Of a DNA stretch of 64,000 nucleotides, positions 51,220-59,288 are shown piece after piece. Source of the stretch: Rufibacter sediminis (GTDB lineage Bacteria > Bacteroidota > Bacteroidia > Cytophagales > Hymenobacteraceae); assembly GCF_014269285.1 (NCBI RefSeq), contig NZ_JACOAF010000042.1, positions 42,871-106,870 on the forward strand, written 5' to 3'. Position 1 is the first letter of the stretch. Each line of letters starts with the position of its first letter. Below the pieces are notes generated by a model, which made no database searches, was not told where the DNA came from, and worked only from the letters and a program-made list of their open reading frames with translations. Made by a program: the position numbers and the translations under genes.

Positions 51220-52107
51220 TTGAAGAACATCAGATTTCATAAAACGCAGTGCGGGGTTGAGTTACTCCTCAATGTTGGCACGGGGCATGAACTGCAACAG
51301 ATCAATCCTGGGTTCAATATCCATGATTCTGGCGTGTACACCACCGACTCGTTTGAAATCTACTTTTTCAAAAAGGCGAGCGGCTCTGTGGTCCTCAACC
51401 AGCGCAAGATTCAGGTACGGGACAATACCATCCTGTTTATGAGCCCTTTTCAGAAAAGGCAATGGAAACTGGAGGAGAGAGATTTGGACTTCACCTTTCT
51501 CATCTTCCAGGAAGATTTTCTGAATGACTTTTTCGCCGACAAACTCTTCACCTATCGGCTGCTGTACTTTTACCAACTGGATTATCCGCTGGACTTACCG
51601 GTAACGGGGGCCGAGATGGCAAGCATCTGCGAGAAACTGACCGAGATCAAATCGGAACTCGTTTACCCCAAAGTAGACAGTGAGCACCTGGTTCGGTCGC
51701 TGTTGTACTATATCCTCCTGAAACTTAACCGGCAGTACGCCACCCAGCACCACCTGCCGCTGGAGAAACCCGAGAACAACTATGCCTATCAGTTCAAGAA
51801 ACTGATAGAACAGCACGTGCGCGAAAAACAACGGATCAATGAATACGCCGCGCTCTTAGGCATTAGCCGGATTACGCTGAACAAAGCGGTGCAAGCCCAA
51901 TTCAATGTTACGGCTACGCATCTATTGAAGCAGCGGTTGGTATTCGAGATCAAAAATTACCTGATCCATGCCGAATTCACGGTCCATGAAATCGCGCAAA
52001 CCCTTCATTTCTCTGAGCCCAACCACTTGATGCGGTTCTTCAAGGCGCAGACCGGCCTCACCACCTCTCAGTTCCTGGCAGATTATCAAAATGGTACCAT
52101 TGCCTGA
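51220..52107 (+). CDS. AraC-family transcriptional regulator
   Basis: Regulator of 295 residues. The reading starts at a TTG (51220, MKNIRFHKTQCGVE); no ATG is better placed. The N-terminal half is a cupin-like sensing domain (VRDNTILFMSPFQKRQWKLE near residue 67). The C-terminal half is a double helix-turn-helix (INEYAALLGISRITLNKAVQ then TVHEIAQTLHFSEPNHLMRF, about residues 205-280). It lies upstream of the metallo-hydrolase gene on the same strand (about 110 bp apart) and may control it. The inducer is unknown. Confidence 0.88.
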   Translation: MKNIRFHKTQCGVELLLNVGTGHELQQINPGFNIHDSGVYTTDSFEIYFFKKASGSVVLNQRKIQVRDNTILFMSPFQKRQWKLEERDLDFTFLIFQEDFLNDFFADKLFTYRLLYFYQLDYPLDLPVTGAEMASICEKLTEIKSELVYPKVDSEHLVRSLLYYILLKLNRQYATQHHLPLEKPENNYAYQFKKLIEQHVREKQRINEYAALLGISRITLNKAVQAQFNVTATHLLKQRLVFEIKNYLIHAEFTVHEIAQTLHFSEPNHLMRFFKAQTGLTTSQFLADYQNGTIA

Positions 52108-52220
52108 AGCTTTGGTAGGGCTACTTCCTTCCGTTCTCCAGACCTTTGTCCTGCGTTCACCTTCTCATTGATCAGAAATTAGAGCGGGTGAGACGCCGTC
52201 AGAATTTAAAAAGAACAGAA

Positions 52221-53054
52221 ATGAAAAAAGCACTTTTAGCGGTAGCGTTCACCGTATCAGCTACCTTTTCTTTTGCCCAAGGCAAAGCAAGCACTAAACC
52301 AAGCCTCCAATTAGTTAGGAATGCCACCTTGATCCTGGAGTATGGCGGTCATAAAATTCTGGTGGACCCAATGTTGTCCGCGAAAGGCGCGATTGAGTCC
52401 TGGGGCGGGGTGGAAAGAAACCCCACGGTGGACTTGAAAATGCCTGTTGCGGAAATCACCAAAGACCTGGATCTGGTCCTGGTCACCCATACCCACGCCG
52501 ATCATTTTGATGAGGCCGCCAGTAAGCTTCTGCCTAAATCCATCGAGCTGATCAACCAACCCGCCGACAAGGATTTCTTCACGAAGGAAGGCTTCACCAA
52601 CGCCACGGCACTGGAAGACAACAGAACCTGGCAGAACCTCAGCATTCATCGGGTAGAAGCCCAGCATGGCACCGGCGAAATATTGAAGATGATGGGCAAA
52701 ACCTCGGGCTATGTGCTCAAAGCCAAAAACCAGCCGACCATCTATGTGGTGGGAGATGCGATCTGGACCGAGGAGATCAAAAAGAATATCAAGACCTTTC
52801 AACCCGACTATATCATTGTTAACTCCGGAGGGGCAGCCGTGAAAGGATATGAGCAATCCCCTATTCTCATGGAGGAAGTCCAAACTATGGCTCTGATCAA
52901 GGAAAGTGGCAAGGCGAAGGTGATTGCCGTTCATATGGATGCCCTGGACCATTGCCGCACCACCAGAGCTTCACTTCGGAAGAAAGCAGATGAGTTAAAG
53001 ATCAGCCGTAAAAAGCTGCTGATCCCGCAAGATGGGGAAACGATAGCGTTGTAA
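52221..53054 (+). CDS. UlaG-like metallo-beta-lactamase-fold hydrolase, exported
   Basis: Protein of 277 residues from the ATG at 52221, which gives a clean signal peptide (MKKALLAVAFTVSATFSFAQ). An upstream in-frame start at 52146 would disrupt it. The metal-binding motif is VTHTHADHFDE (about residues 89-99, H-x-H-x-D-H). Later ligands are in AQHGTG and VVGDAIWT, with HMDALDH near the C-terminus. The UlaG-like group hydrolyses small phosphate or lactone-type substrates. It follows an AraC regulator that may govern it. Confidence 0.88.
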   Translation: MKKALLAVAFTVSATFSFAQGKASTKPSLQLVRNATLILEYGGHKILVDPMLSAKGAIESWGGVERNPTVDLKMPVAEITKDLDLVLVTHTHADHFDEAASKLLPKSIELINQPADKDFFTKEGFTNATALEDNRTWQNLSIHRVEAQHGTGEILKMMGKTSGYVLKAKNQPTIYVVGDAIWTEEIKKNIKTFQPDYIIVNSGGAAVKGYEQSPILMEEVQTMALIKESGKAKVIAVHMDALDHCRTTRASLRKKADELKISRKKLLIPQDGETIAL

Positions 53055-53195
53055 CAGGAAAATAGTAGTACCCCTTCCCTTTTACTGAGCAATGAGGTTG
53101 ATGGAGGCCCCGCGAAGGCTGCTGCTGTCAACCTCTTCTCTTTTCCGGCTGATCAGGTTATTCCTGGGCTTGCTCAACTACTGGCGTACGCGTTC

Positions 53196-53234
53196 GTAAA
53201 AAGAGGATCCTTTTGGAAAAACACCCCCTAAACG
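53196..53234. repeat. GTTTT palindrome family, copy 27 (weak)
   Basis: TCGTAAAAAGAGGAT ... ACACCCCCTAAACGG is only loosely like the family and ends 10 bp before a small gene. Confidence 0.4.
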
Positions 53235-53243
53235 GAAACGACC

Positions 53244-53471
53244 ATGGAAGAGAACCATAACAAAGAGCAGGACCAGAACCCTACTCCGGGCAAGAAAAGC
53301 GAAGCAGATCCGCACGCCACCTATACGCCAGACGCCGAGGAACTGCGGAACAGCGCGTCTTCTTCTACCTATGACGCGGGTTCCTCGGGCAATACCGGGC
53401 ACGAAGGCTTCCTTTCCCGCCAGGACGAGGACGACCTGAAAAGCCGCACCGACGAGCCGGAGAACCGCTAA
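53244..53471 (+). CDS. small acidic, disordered protein
   Basis: Possible 75-residue protein with no recognised domain. It is dominated by Glu, Asp, Asn, Ser and Pro (DPHATYTPDAEELRNSASSS, then GFLSRQDEDDLKSRTDEPEN), so it is predicted to be disordered. There is no signal peptide. A strong terminator 22 bp after the stop and an ATG after a purine-rich leader support a real, monocistronic gene. Confidence 0.6.
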   Translation: MEENHNKEQDQNPTPGKKSEADPHATYTPDAEELRNSASSSTYDAGSSGNTGHEGFLSRQDEDDLKSRTDEPENR

Positions 53472-53493
53472 GCCATAATCGGCACATGATACC

Positions 53494-53533
53494 AAAAGGA
53501 AAAGCCATAGAGAACTCTATGGCTTTTCCTTTT
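53494..53533 (+). terminator. terminator of the small acidic-protein gene
   Basis: Perfect 17-bp stem (53494-53510 and 53517-53533) with a 6-nt loop; the right arm ends in a T-run (CCTTTT). Confidence 0.92.
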
Positions 53534-53627
53534 ATCTAAGTGGGTGGATAGAAACAGATGGTAAAAGCAACAGCGGGCAACACGCAAGTTCAACCGCTCA
53601 TCATTCTGCTGAAAAGAAAGAGAGGCT

Positions 53628-53663
53628 GTTTTAAGGGCGTTTTCTGTAAAACACCTTTAAAAC
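53628..53663. repeat. 36-bp GTTTT palindrome family, copy 28 (extended stem)
   Basis: GTTTTAAGGGCG ... ACCTTTAAAAC, with the pairing carried outward by GAGAGGCT and AGCCTCTC (53620-53671). It lies downstream of the DUF2911 gene (minus strand) and is the last copy in the window. Confidence 0.88.
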
Positions 53664-53703
53664 AGCCTCTCTTCTATGAGAACCGTTCTGGTTCTTTCTT
53701 ATG

Positions 53704-54240
53704 CTATTTGATGGCTACCGGCACTTCCAGGTTCTCCCACATTAGAGAAAAACCTTTTGGCGTTACGTTATACGCTAAACGCTCGCTCATTTTGGCAGAC
53801 TTCTTAGGCTTCACGTTCACGGTGAGCACATTGTTGGCGGGGTCAAAGTTGGCACCTTCGCGGGTGGTTCCCCACTGGCCGGTTTGCGAGTTGAAGATGA
53901 TTTGCCATTCGCCTTCGGATGGTACCATGAACAGGCTGTACTTGCCCGCCTTCAACGCTTTGCCTTGTACCATGATGTCTTTGTCTGTGGTAAAAGTGGT
54001 GGCTTCATTGGCCCCCGCTCTCCAGGCTTTGCCATACGGCACCAGCTCGCCCCAGATTTTCCGCCCTTTCACGGCCGGGCTGCTGTAGGCAATGGAAATG
54101 TTAGCCTGACCCACTTTGCCCGAAGCCGTTGCGGCCGGACTTGCTTTTGGTTTAGGAGCATCCTGGGCGAACACCGAGGCGGTCATGGTGAACAGGAACA
54201 GGACGGTGAGGAGGAAGATGTTTTTCTTTGGTGTGTTCAT
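53704..54240 (-). CDS. DUF2911 family exported protein
   Basis: Protein of 178 residues with a signal peptide (LLTVLFLFTMTASVFAQ, about residues 10-26). The DUF2911 pattern is clear: ISIAYSSPAVKGRKIWGEL (about residue 48), VPYGKAWRAGANEATTFTTD and LKAGKYSLFMVPSEGEWQII. The rest is beta-rich. Function is unknown; the family is common and exported in Bacteroidota. It borders the AT-rich accessory segment and ends just before an extended hairpin repeat that may act as terminator. Confidence 0.9.
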   Translation of the reverse strand: MNTPKKNIFLLTVLFLFTMTASVFAQDAPKPKASPAATASGKVGQANISIAYSSPAVKGRKIWGELVPYGKAWRAGANEATTFTTDKDIMVQGKALKAGKYSLFMVPSEGEWQIIFNSQTGQWGTTREGANFDPANNVLTVNVKPKKSAKMSERLAYNVTPKGFSLMWENLEVPVAIK

Positions 54241-54329
54241 AAAAGTATTTGTTTTTTATAAATTTATAAAATTTTTCTTCTAAAGTAAAATAGCACTTAC
54301 ACACTTATATATAAATCTTCTTTTCTATA

Positions 54330-54524
54330 ATGAAAGATAAAGGATTAGAAATTAGCAACAATCATATTTGGGCTATGCCCAAATTAAATAAGACACAATT
54401 TTTAAAAGGCATATTAAATATAGTTAAAGATTTAAAGACTTTTGATATTCTTAGTTTACCTTCTAATACGATAGACACATTACAATCCATAAAAATTGAG
54501 GATAGTGCAAGTAAAATTGGCTGA
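54330..54524 (+). CDS. N-terminal fragment of the NACHT gene
   Basis: Reads 64 codons from an ATG (MKDKGLEISNNHIWAMPKLN) to a TGA. The next codons in the same frame stay open for 710 codons (KLISRALIDSIINII...). This fragment is therefore best seen as the true 5' end of the NACHT gene, cut by one stop codon (TGG to TGA is the simplest change). It contains no domain I recognise. Confidence 0.55.
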   Translation: MKDKGLEISNNHIWAMPKLNKTQFLKGILNIVKDLKTFDILSLPSNTIDTLQSIKIEDSASKIG

Positions 54525-54740
54525 AAGCTTATTAGTAGAGCATTAATTGACTCAATAATAAATATTATAATTGAAAATAAATTAGCCAATTACAAAGAAG
54601 ATATAGTTACAGAACATTTAGATAATGAATTAAATAAGTTATTAGAAACCAATACTTTAATAATTGACACAGATTTCTTCAACCAGCCTTCTAGTATAAG
54701 CTTTTTTGAAAATGCAAAAAGCGTCTTTCAGGAATTCTTC

Positions 54741-56657
54741 ATGCTTTTTGGTCTGAATAAGGTAGACTCATTAAATCTTGTAGATAGGCTTCCAAGCTAT
54801 TTTACATTTTCGCTGGTTTCTGAATGGAGAAATAATTATAAATATTATGTAATATTAAATGACAGTTTAAAGACACCCTTTGATAACGCAGCAAAAAAGG
54901 AAAGCGAATGGTATGTATATGCTAAGTATCTAGAAAAATTAGTAGATCTACCTATACTAACAGAAAGTTTTAGCCTAAGACAAATATATATTCCGACAAG
55001 AGCATATTATTCTATAAAAAACAATGACGACACATCTACATATGAACCTGACTCCACTTCTAATAATACATTAAATAATTATGTTGTCAATTTAGAAGAC
55101 TCATTGATCGAATGGATAAATAATGGAGATAAAAACGATAGTTTAAGAATTATAAAAGGTGGACCAGGATATGGTAAATCATCTTTTATAAAAATTTTTG
55201 CTTCAAATCTAATTAAACTTGGTAAAAAAGTTTTACTTATTCCTCTTCATAGGTTTGAAATTAAAGAAGATTTAGAAATAGCTATTTTAAACTTTATCAA
55301 ATATGACAAAATAATTAATTATAACCCCTTAAATGAAAATAGATTAATAATCCTGTTTGATGGTTTAGATGAATTATCAATGCAAGGATTACATTTAACC
55401 GAAGCAGCAAATCAATTTATAAGAGAAATCGAAAAGAAACTTTCCAACTACAATCACCGAAACATAAAAATACAAGTAATAATAAGTGGAAGAGATGTAA
55501 TTGTTGAACAGAATAAAAATGAATTAAGAAAAGATTGCCAAATATTAACCATTTTACCTTTCTATTTAAATCGCATTGACAAACTCAATTTTATTGATAA
55601 AAACAATTTATTAGAAGTAGACCAAAGAAAGGTATGGTGGCAAAAATATAGTATTGTAAAAGGTCTCATTTATACAGATATACCTTATGAATTAAAAAAA
55701 GGAGAACTTGAAGACTTGACATCTCAACCACTCCTTAATTATCTAATAGCCCTCAGCTTTCAAAGAGGCAAGCTTGACTTTTCTAAATCAACAAACCTAA
55801 ATGAAATTTATTACGATTTATTAGAGGCGGTTTATTACAGAAATTATGCTGAAGGTGAGATTCATCATACCATTAAAAAAATAGATATTGTTCATTTTGT
55901 TAGAATGCTAGAGGAAATTGCAATCTCATCTTGGCATGGAAACGGAAGAACAACATCTGTATCAGATATTGAAAAACATCTCTTAAACAGCGGACTAGAA
56001 AAAATTTTTGAAGCCTTTATTAAGAATTCAGAAAAAGGTATGGTTTCATTACTAGCAGCTTTTTACTTTAGGCAAGCAACCACAAGTAATTTAGGAACCC
56101 CGACTTTCGAATTTACACACAAAAGTTTTGGTGAATATTTGACAGCTAGAAGAATTATGAATACTATTTTACAGATTCAAAGAAAACTAGATGAAAATGA
56201 TCAAAACTTTGATGAAGGATGGAATATCAAACAATGTTCTTTAGCATGGATAAAACTATTTGTAATTAAAGAAATTGATTTAGATATACTTAGGTTTGTT
56301 GACAATGAATTAAAACTTTTATACAACAAAAACATTTTAACATTTAATAGTTGCCAAGTTACAATTGAAAGACTAATTGAATATACTTTAAAAGATGGTC
56401 TACCTTTTGAGAATATTTCTCCTAGACCTTCCTACTTTCAAGAAAACATCCAATCAATTCATTCAGAAAAAGCATTATTAGCCTTATTAGGTACCATTAC
56501 AAATATTTCAGGAGTTATAACTAAAATAAAAATGGAGTTCTACAACTTCATTCGGCGATTGGATATCACGTTTAATGGGTCAAAGAACTTCCCCAAGAGA
56601 GTTTATATTAAATTTTATTCATCACTTAAATTTAGATTCGGCCATTTTACACATTAA
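54741..56657 (+). CDS. NACHT-domain NTPase, main fragment
   Basis: Reading from the first ATG after the stop gives 638 codons; the frame is open from 54525. Walker A is GGPGYGKSSFIKIF (about 55157-55200) and Walker B with the NACHT-type GLDE is LIILFDGLDELSMQG (about 55343-55390). PTFEFTHKSFGEYLTARRIM (about 56100-56160) is the helical segment after the ATPase core that is usual in NACHT proteins. The last 35 codons (FIRRLDITFNGSKNF onward) are probably frameshifted nonsense, because the pentapeptide frame overlaps and carries the family-like sequence. Confidence 0.8.
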   Translation: MLFGLNKVDSLNLVDRLPSYFTFSLVSEWRNNYKYYVILNDSLKTPFDNAAKKESEWYVYAKYLEKLVDLPILTESFSLRQIYIPTRAYYSIKNNDDTSTYEPDSTSNNTLNNYVVNLEDSLIEWINNGDKNDSLRIIKGGPGYGKSSFIKIFASNLIKLGKKVLLIPLHRFEIKEDLEIAILNFIKYDKIINYNPLNENRLIILFDGLDELSMQGLHLTEAANQFIREIEKKLSNYNHRNIKIQVIISGRDVIVEQNKNELRKDCQILTILPFYLNRIDKLNFIDKNNLLEVDQRKVWWQKYSIVKGLIYTDIPYELKKGELEDLTSQPLLNYLIALSFQRGKLDFSKSTNLNEIYYDLLEAVYYRNYAEGEIHHTIKKIDIVHFVRMLEEIAISSWHGNGRTTSVSDIEKHLLNSGLEKIFEAFIKNSEKGMVSLLAAFYFRQATTSNLGTPTFEFTHKSFGEYLTARRIMNTILQIQRKLDENDQNFDEGWNIKQCSLAWIKLFVIKEIDLDILRFVDNELKLLYNKNILTFNSCQVTIERLIEYTLKDGLPFENISPRPSYFQENIQSIHSEKALLALLGTITNISGVITKIKMEFYNFIRRLDITFNGSKNFPKRVYIKFYSSLKFRFGHFTH

Positions 56658-57165
56658 AGATTTATATAAGGCTGATTTACGAAAATGCAGGCTATCAGGT
56701 GCCTCATTATATTATGCTGATTTACAAAAATCAAATTTAGAAGGTGCTATTCTACAGAATGCCGAATTGAATTTTGCAAATTTATATAAGGCAGGTTTTA
56801 TAAAATGTGATTTAAAGAATGCTGATTTTGAAGGTGCAAATTTGAGTGAAGCTGTACTTAGAAGCTCTAACTTAGAGGGAGCAAATTTTTTGAATGCAAA
56901 ACTTGATAATGCAGATTTAAGAGGTGCGAAACTGAAGAATGCAAATTTCTCATCTGCTTCTCTAACCAGGGCTGATTTAGAAGGTGCAGACCTCACTGGA
57001 GTAAATTTAGAAGGGGCAGACCTAAGATGGGCTGATTTAAAGCAAACAAAGTTAAATGGATCTAAATTGAAAGGTGCAAACTTAAATAAAGCTGATTTGC
57101 GAGGTATCGATCTAGATGGAATAAATTTGAAAGGTGTAAATTTAAAAAACGCAATATTAAGTTAG
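56575..57165 (+). CDS. pentapeptide-repeat C-terminal part of the NACHT gene
   Basis: Reads 196 codons from an ATG, and the frame is open back to 56530. The start includes DWISRLMGQRTSPREFILNF, which looks like the linker between the NACHT helical part and the repeats in related proteins. About 32 A(D/N)LxxA-type pentapeptides follow (GANLSEAVLRSSNLEGANF, GADLTGVNLEGADLRWADL). Such repeats fold into a right-handed quadrilateral helix and may sense or bind a partner. It overlaps the NACHT fragment by 83 bp in another frame. Confidence 0.78.
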   Translation: MGQRTSPREFILNFIHHLNLDSAILHIKDLYKADLRKCRLSGASLYYADLQKSNLEGAILQNAELNFANLYKAGFIKCDLKNADFEGANLSEAVLRSSNLEGANFLNAKLDNADLRGAKLKNANFSSASLTRADLEGADLTGVNLEGADLRWADLKQTKLNGSKLKGANLNKADLRGIDLDGINLKGVNLKNAILS

Positions 57166-57177
57166 TAATAACAACTT

Positions 57178-57212
57178 ATAAAGCCATGGAAGCTTCGCTT
57201 CCATGGCTTTAT
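57178..57212 (-). terminator. terminator T1, associated with malQ fragment 1
   Basis: Perfect 16-bp stem with arms ATAAAGCCATGGAAGC and its complement, 3-nt loop. It is the counterpart of the true malQ terminator at 61831-61863, with the shared core AAAGCCAT/ATGGCTTT, and may also end the NACHT transcript on the plus strand. Confidence 0.85.
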
Positions 57213-57234
57213 TCTCTCTTTCCTCCTCCTTCTA

Positions 57235-57530
57235 ATCTCTATTATAAAACCAAGTCCACTCTTTCAACTGGTTCTCGGTCTGCTTGGTCACCTGTCCCGG
57301 CACTAAGCGCCAGCCCCAGTTGCCTTGACCTTTGCCGGGGGTGTTCATGCGGCCTTGCTCGTCAATGTCCAGCACATCTTGCACGGGCAGAATGGCCGTT
57401 TTGGCCACCGAGGCGTAGGCCAGGCGCGCCATCACCCACCAGATGTCGTGCTCGCTCAGTTCACGGCCCACGTAGTGCTCCATCTGCTGGTGGTGCGGTT
57501 TGCCTTCCTGGTGGTACCAGCCCAAGGAAG
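57235..57530 (-). pseudogene. malQ 3'-end fragment 1
   Basis: On the minus strand this encodes the last ~98 residues of a MalQ-like 4-alpha-glucanotransferase: LGWYHQEGKPHHQQMEHYVG, then ARLAYASVAKTAILPVQD and GRMNTPGKGQGNWGWRLVPG, ending TWFYNRD. It aligns almost without gaps to the C-terminus of the intact gene at 61886. The homology stops sharply at 57530, next to an alcohol dehydrogenase remnant in the other direction. No catalytic domain remains, so it is non-functional. Confidence 0.9.
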
Positions 57531-57542
57531 TTCTTCGGGTAG

Positions 57543-57671
57543 TTCTTCGTCGAAAATAAGATAGTTTCAAATATAGTAATGATTAACATCCAGCAGATCA
57601 ATGAAGCGTATGAGCGTCTGCTCAAGGGAGATGTTAAGTATCGTTTCGTTATTGATATGGCTTCTTTGTAA
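57543..57671 (+). pseudogene. NAD(P)-dependent alcohol dehydrogenase 3'-end remnant
   Basis: The plus-strand frame reads FFVENKIVSNIVMINIQQ then INEAYERLLKGDVKYRFVID and MASL, followed by a stop. This is the C-terminus of the zinc-type alcohol dehydrogenases of the YahK/AdhA group (usual ending: INEAYERxLKxDVKYRFVID). About 40 residues remain and there is no start. It starts 12 bp from the end of malQ fragment 1, so a larger deletion or rearrangement joined them. Confidence 0.8.
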
Positions 57672-57942
57672 AAAGAACTCACTACTTTACAAATACTGGC
57701 CTCACCCATGACTTTAATGCCATGATTGAGGCTTAATACTTTATTTTTGAATTTCAGTGAATAGACCACATGTAAAATATGCTATATGCCATCAACCTTA
57801 AGAGGTGAAATTATTGTAGGCAACTTGGGAGTGGAACGAGAACAGTGTTATTCAGCACCGCTGATTAGATGTATCTCTGTAATCCTCTTAAATGTCGTTT
57901 AAGGCTTACTAGGTGACTTGTTCTTATCACCCCTTCATTAGT

Positions 57943-59064
57943 ATGAATTTCAGAATGAAAAAAAAATATAGCATAAGTTTTACAGCTACCGCTGTTCTCC
58001 TTGCCTTAGGCGGAACCGGCTGTTATGTGAATAACCAACTTGGGAAAGTGAAATCTAGTGACGAGCGACAAAAGGCGTATTCCACTCATGCCTACTATTC
58101 CCCCGTAAAGGATGAATTCGTAAGTCCCAAAGAGATCGTGTATTATGAAGACCAGGTAACCGGAGGTAAATCCGGATTCTGGAGGTTCTTCAAGAAGTCC
58201 CCCAATTCCCCTAAGTTTGAGCTCCCGAAACAGGTACTTACCAAAAAGGATTTCACAGAAGTACCCTCTTCGTTTGCTGCCTATTGGTTGGGGCATTCTA
58301 CCGCCATCATAGAACTGGACGGGTACCGTATCTTAATTGACCCGGTTTTTGAAAACGCTGGGCCCTTGCCCATGATAGCCAAACGGATGAGCGTGTCTCC
58401 CATACAGCGGGAAGAACTGCCAGCGGTTGATATTGTCATCATCACCCATGACCACTATGATCACCTGGAAACAGAGACCATGGAGTTTCTAGCCGATAAG
58501 AATATACAGTTCATCGTGCCACTGGCCGTGGGAGCCAGGTTACAGGGTTGGGGTGTTCCAAAGGAGAAGATTGCTGAACTGGCCTGGCATCAATCCGTCA
58601 CTCATGGGTCACTGAAGATAACCGCTACTCCAACGGTGCACTACTCCGGGAGAAGCTATAACGACAGGAACAAGACGTTGTGGGCTTCCTATGTGATCAA
58701 AGGGAAGGAGAAGAAGTTGTATTGGAGTGGCGATACGGGCTACGGCGATCATTTCAAGGAGATAGGCAGTAAGTACGGTCCCTTTGATCTGGCTTTTATG
58801 GAGATTGATGCCTGGAACAACGGGTGGCCGAACACCCATCTTTTTCCGGAGCAAGTAGTTAAAGCTACCCAGGAGGTAAATGCCTCACTTCTATTCCCCA
58901 TCCATTTCTCTACCTTTGACCTGGCGTTACATGCCTGGGATGAGTCCATCAACATGGTGGCTGAATTAGCGGCACAGAACAACATAGAGCTTGTGACACC
59001 CATCATGGGACAGAAAGTGGTGCCGGGGATTACCCCAACCACAAAATGGTGGATGCGCAAATAG
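57943..59064 (+). CDS. metallo-beta-lactamase-fold lipoprotein (NAPE-PLD/UlaG-like)
   Basis: Protein of 373 residues from the ATG at 57943; the ATG at 57955 is equally possible. A signal peptide with lipobox LGGTGC (Cys about residue 27) marks a lipoprotein. The metal site is IITHDHYDHLE (H-x-H-x-D-H, about residues 169-179). YWSGDTGYGDHF and FPIHFSTFDLALHAWDE hold the later ligands. The layout (WLGHSTAIIELDGYRILIDP) matches the NAPE-phospholipase D-like branch. It lies between malQ fragments 1 and 2, in the accessory segment. Confidence 0.87.
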   Translation: MNFRMKKKYSISFTATAVLLALGGTGCYVNNQLGKVKSSDERQKAYSTHAYYSPVKDEFVSPKEIVYYEDQVTGGKSGFWRFFKKSPNSPKFELPKQVLTKKDFTEVPSSFAAYWLGHSTAIIELDGYRILIDPVFENAGPLPMIAKRMSVSPIQREELPAVDIVIITHDHYDHLETETMEFLADKNIQFIVPLAVGARLQGWGVPKEKIAELAWHQSVTHGSLKITATPTVHYSGRSYNDRNKTLWASYVIKGKEKKLYWSGDTGYGDHFKEIGSKYGPFDLAFMEIDAWNNGWPNTHLFPEQVVKATQEVNASLLFPIHFSTFDLALHAWDESINMVAELAAQNNIELVTPIMGQKVVPGITPTTKWWMRK

Positions 59065-59233
59065 AAACATGGGAACCTGAAAGGATATTCTTGTTGCGGC
59101 TCTTAAGCAGATATGTCTTATCGCTTATCAGAATCAATCCTCTATTTATAGATCAGCTTAAATACAATAGCCTAAGATATCCAAGCTCCACTATATGAAT
59201 TGAGCTGTTTTATATCTTTTTTCATTAAGCACT

Positions 59234-59264
59234 AAAAAGCCATAGAGTTTCTCTATGGCTTTTT
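59234..59264 (-). terminator. terminator T2, associated with malQ fragment 2
   Basis: Perfect 14-bp stem AAAAAGCCATAGAG/CTCTATGGCTTTTT with a 3-nt loop; second copy of the malQ terminator type. It also lies downstream of the metallo-hydrolase gene. Confidence 0.9.
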
Positions 59265-59288
59265 AGTTAACTGCTTTACTAAAGCTTA

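Larger units (their letters stand above)
54330..57165 (+). pseudogene. broken NACHT NTPase with C-terminal pentapeptide repeats
   Basis: Read through, this is one gene of about 945 codons with two lesions. Frame 1 is open from 54330 to 56657 except for a single TGA at 54522-54524. A +1 frameshift near 56554 then moves the reading into the pentapeptide frame. The protein has an N-terminal region of unknown fold, a NACHT domain (Walker A GGPGYGKSSF and Walker B LIILFDGLDELS) and about 32 pentapeptide repeats. Base composition is far more AT-rich than the neighbours, which points to transfer. NACHT proteins in bacteria include anti-phage sensors. It may be a pseudogene or two assembly errors; resequencing would decide. 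Confidence 0.75.

Noticed and set aside
1-53663. CRISPR repeats, because the dispersed palindromes have a CRISPR-like length of 36 bp
   Set aside because: The copies are single, kilobases apart, separated by genes, and vary in sequence. There are no spacer arrays and no cas genes.
54522-54524. Selenocysteine at the in-frame TGA of the NACHT gene
   Set aside because: No selenocysteine machinery or typical SECIS hairpin is seen just after it, and the position is not in a redox domain.
57461-57769. 102-codon minus-strand frame over the malQ and alcohol dehydrogenase remnants
   Set aside because: It reads the malQ fragment and the dehydrogenase remnant in wrong frames; the real homologies lie in other frames.
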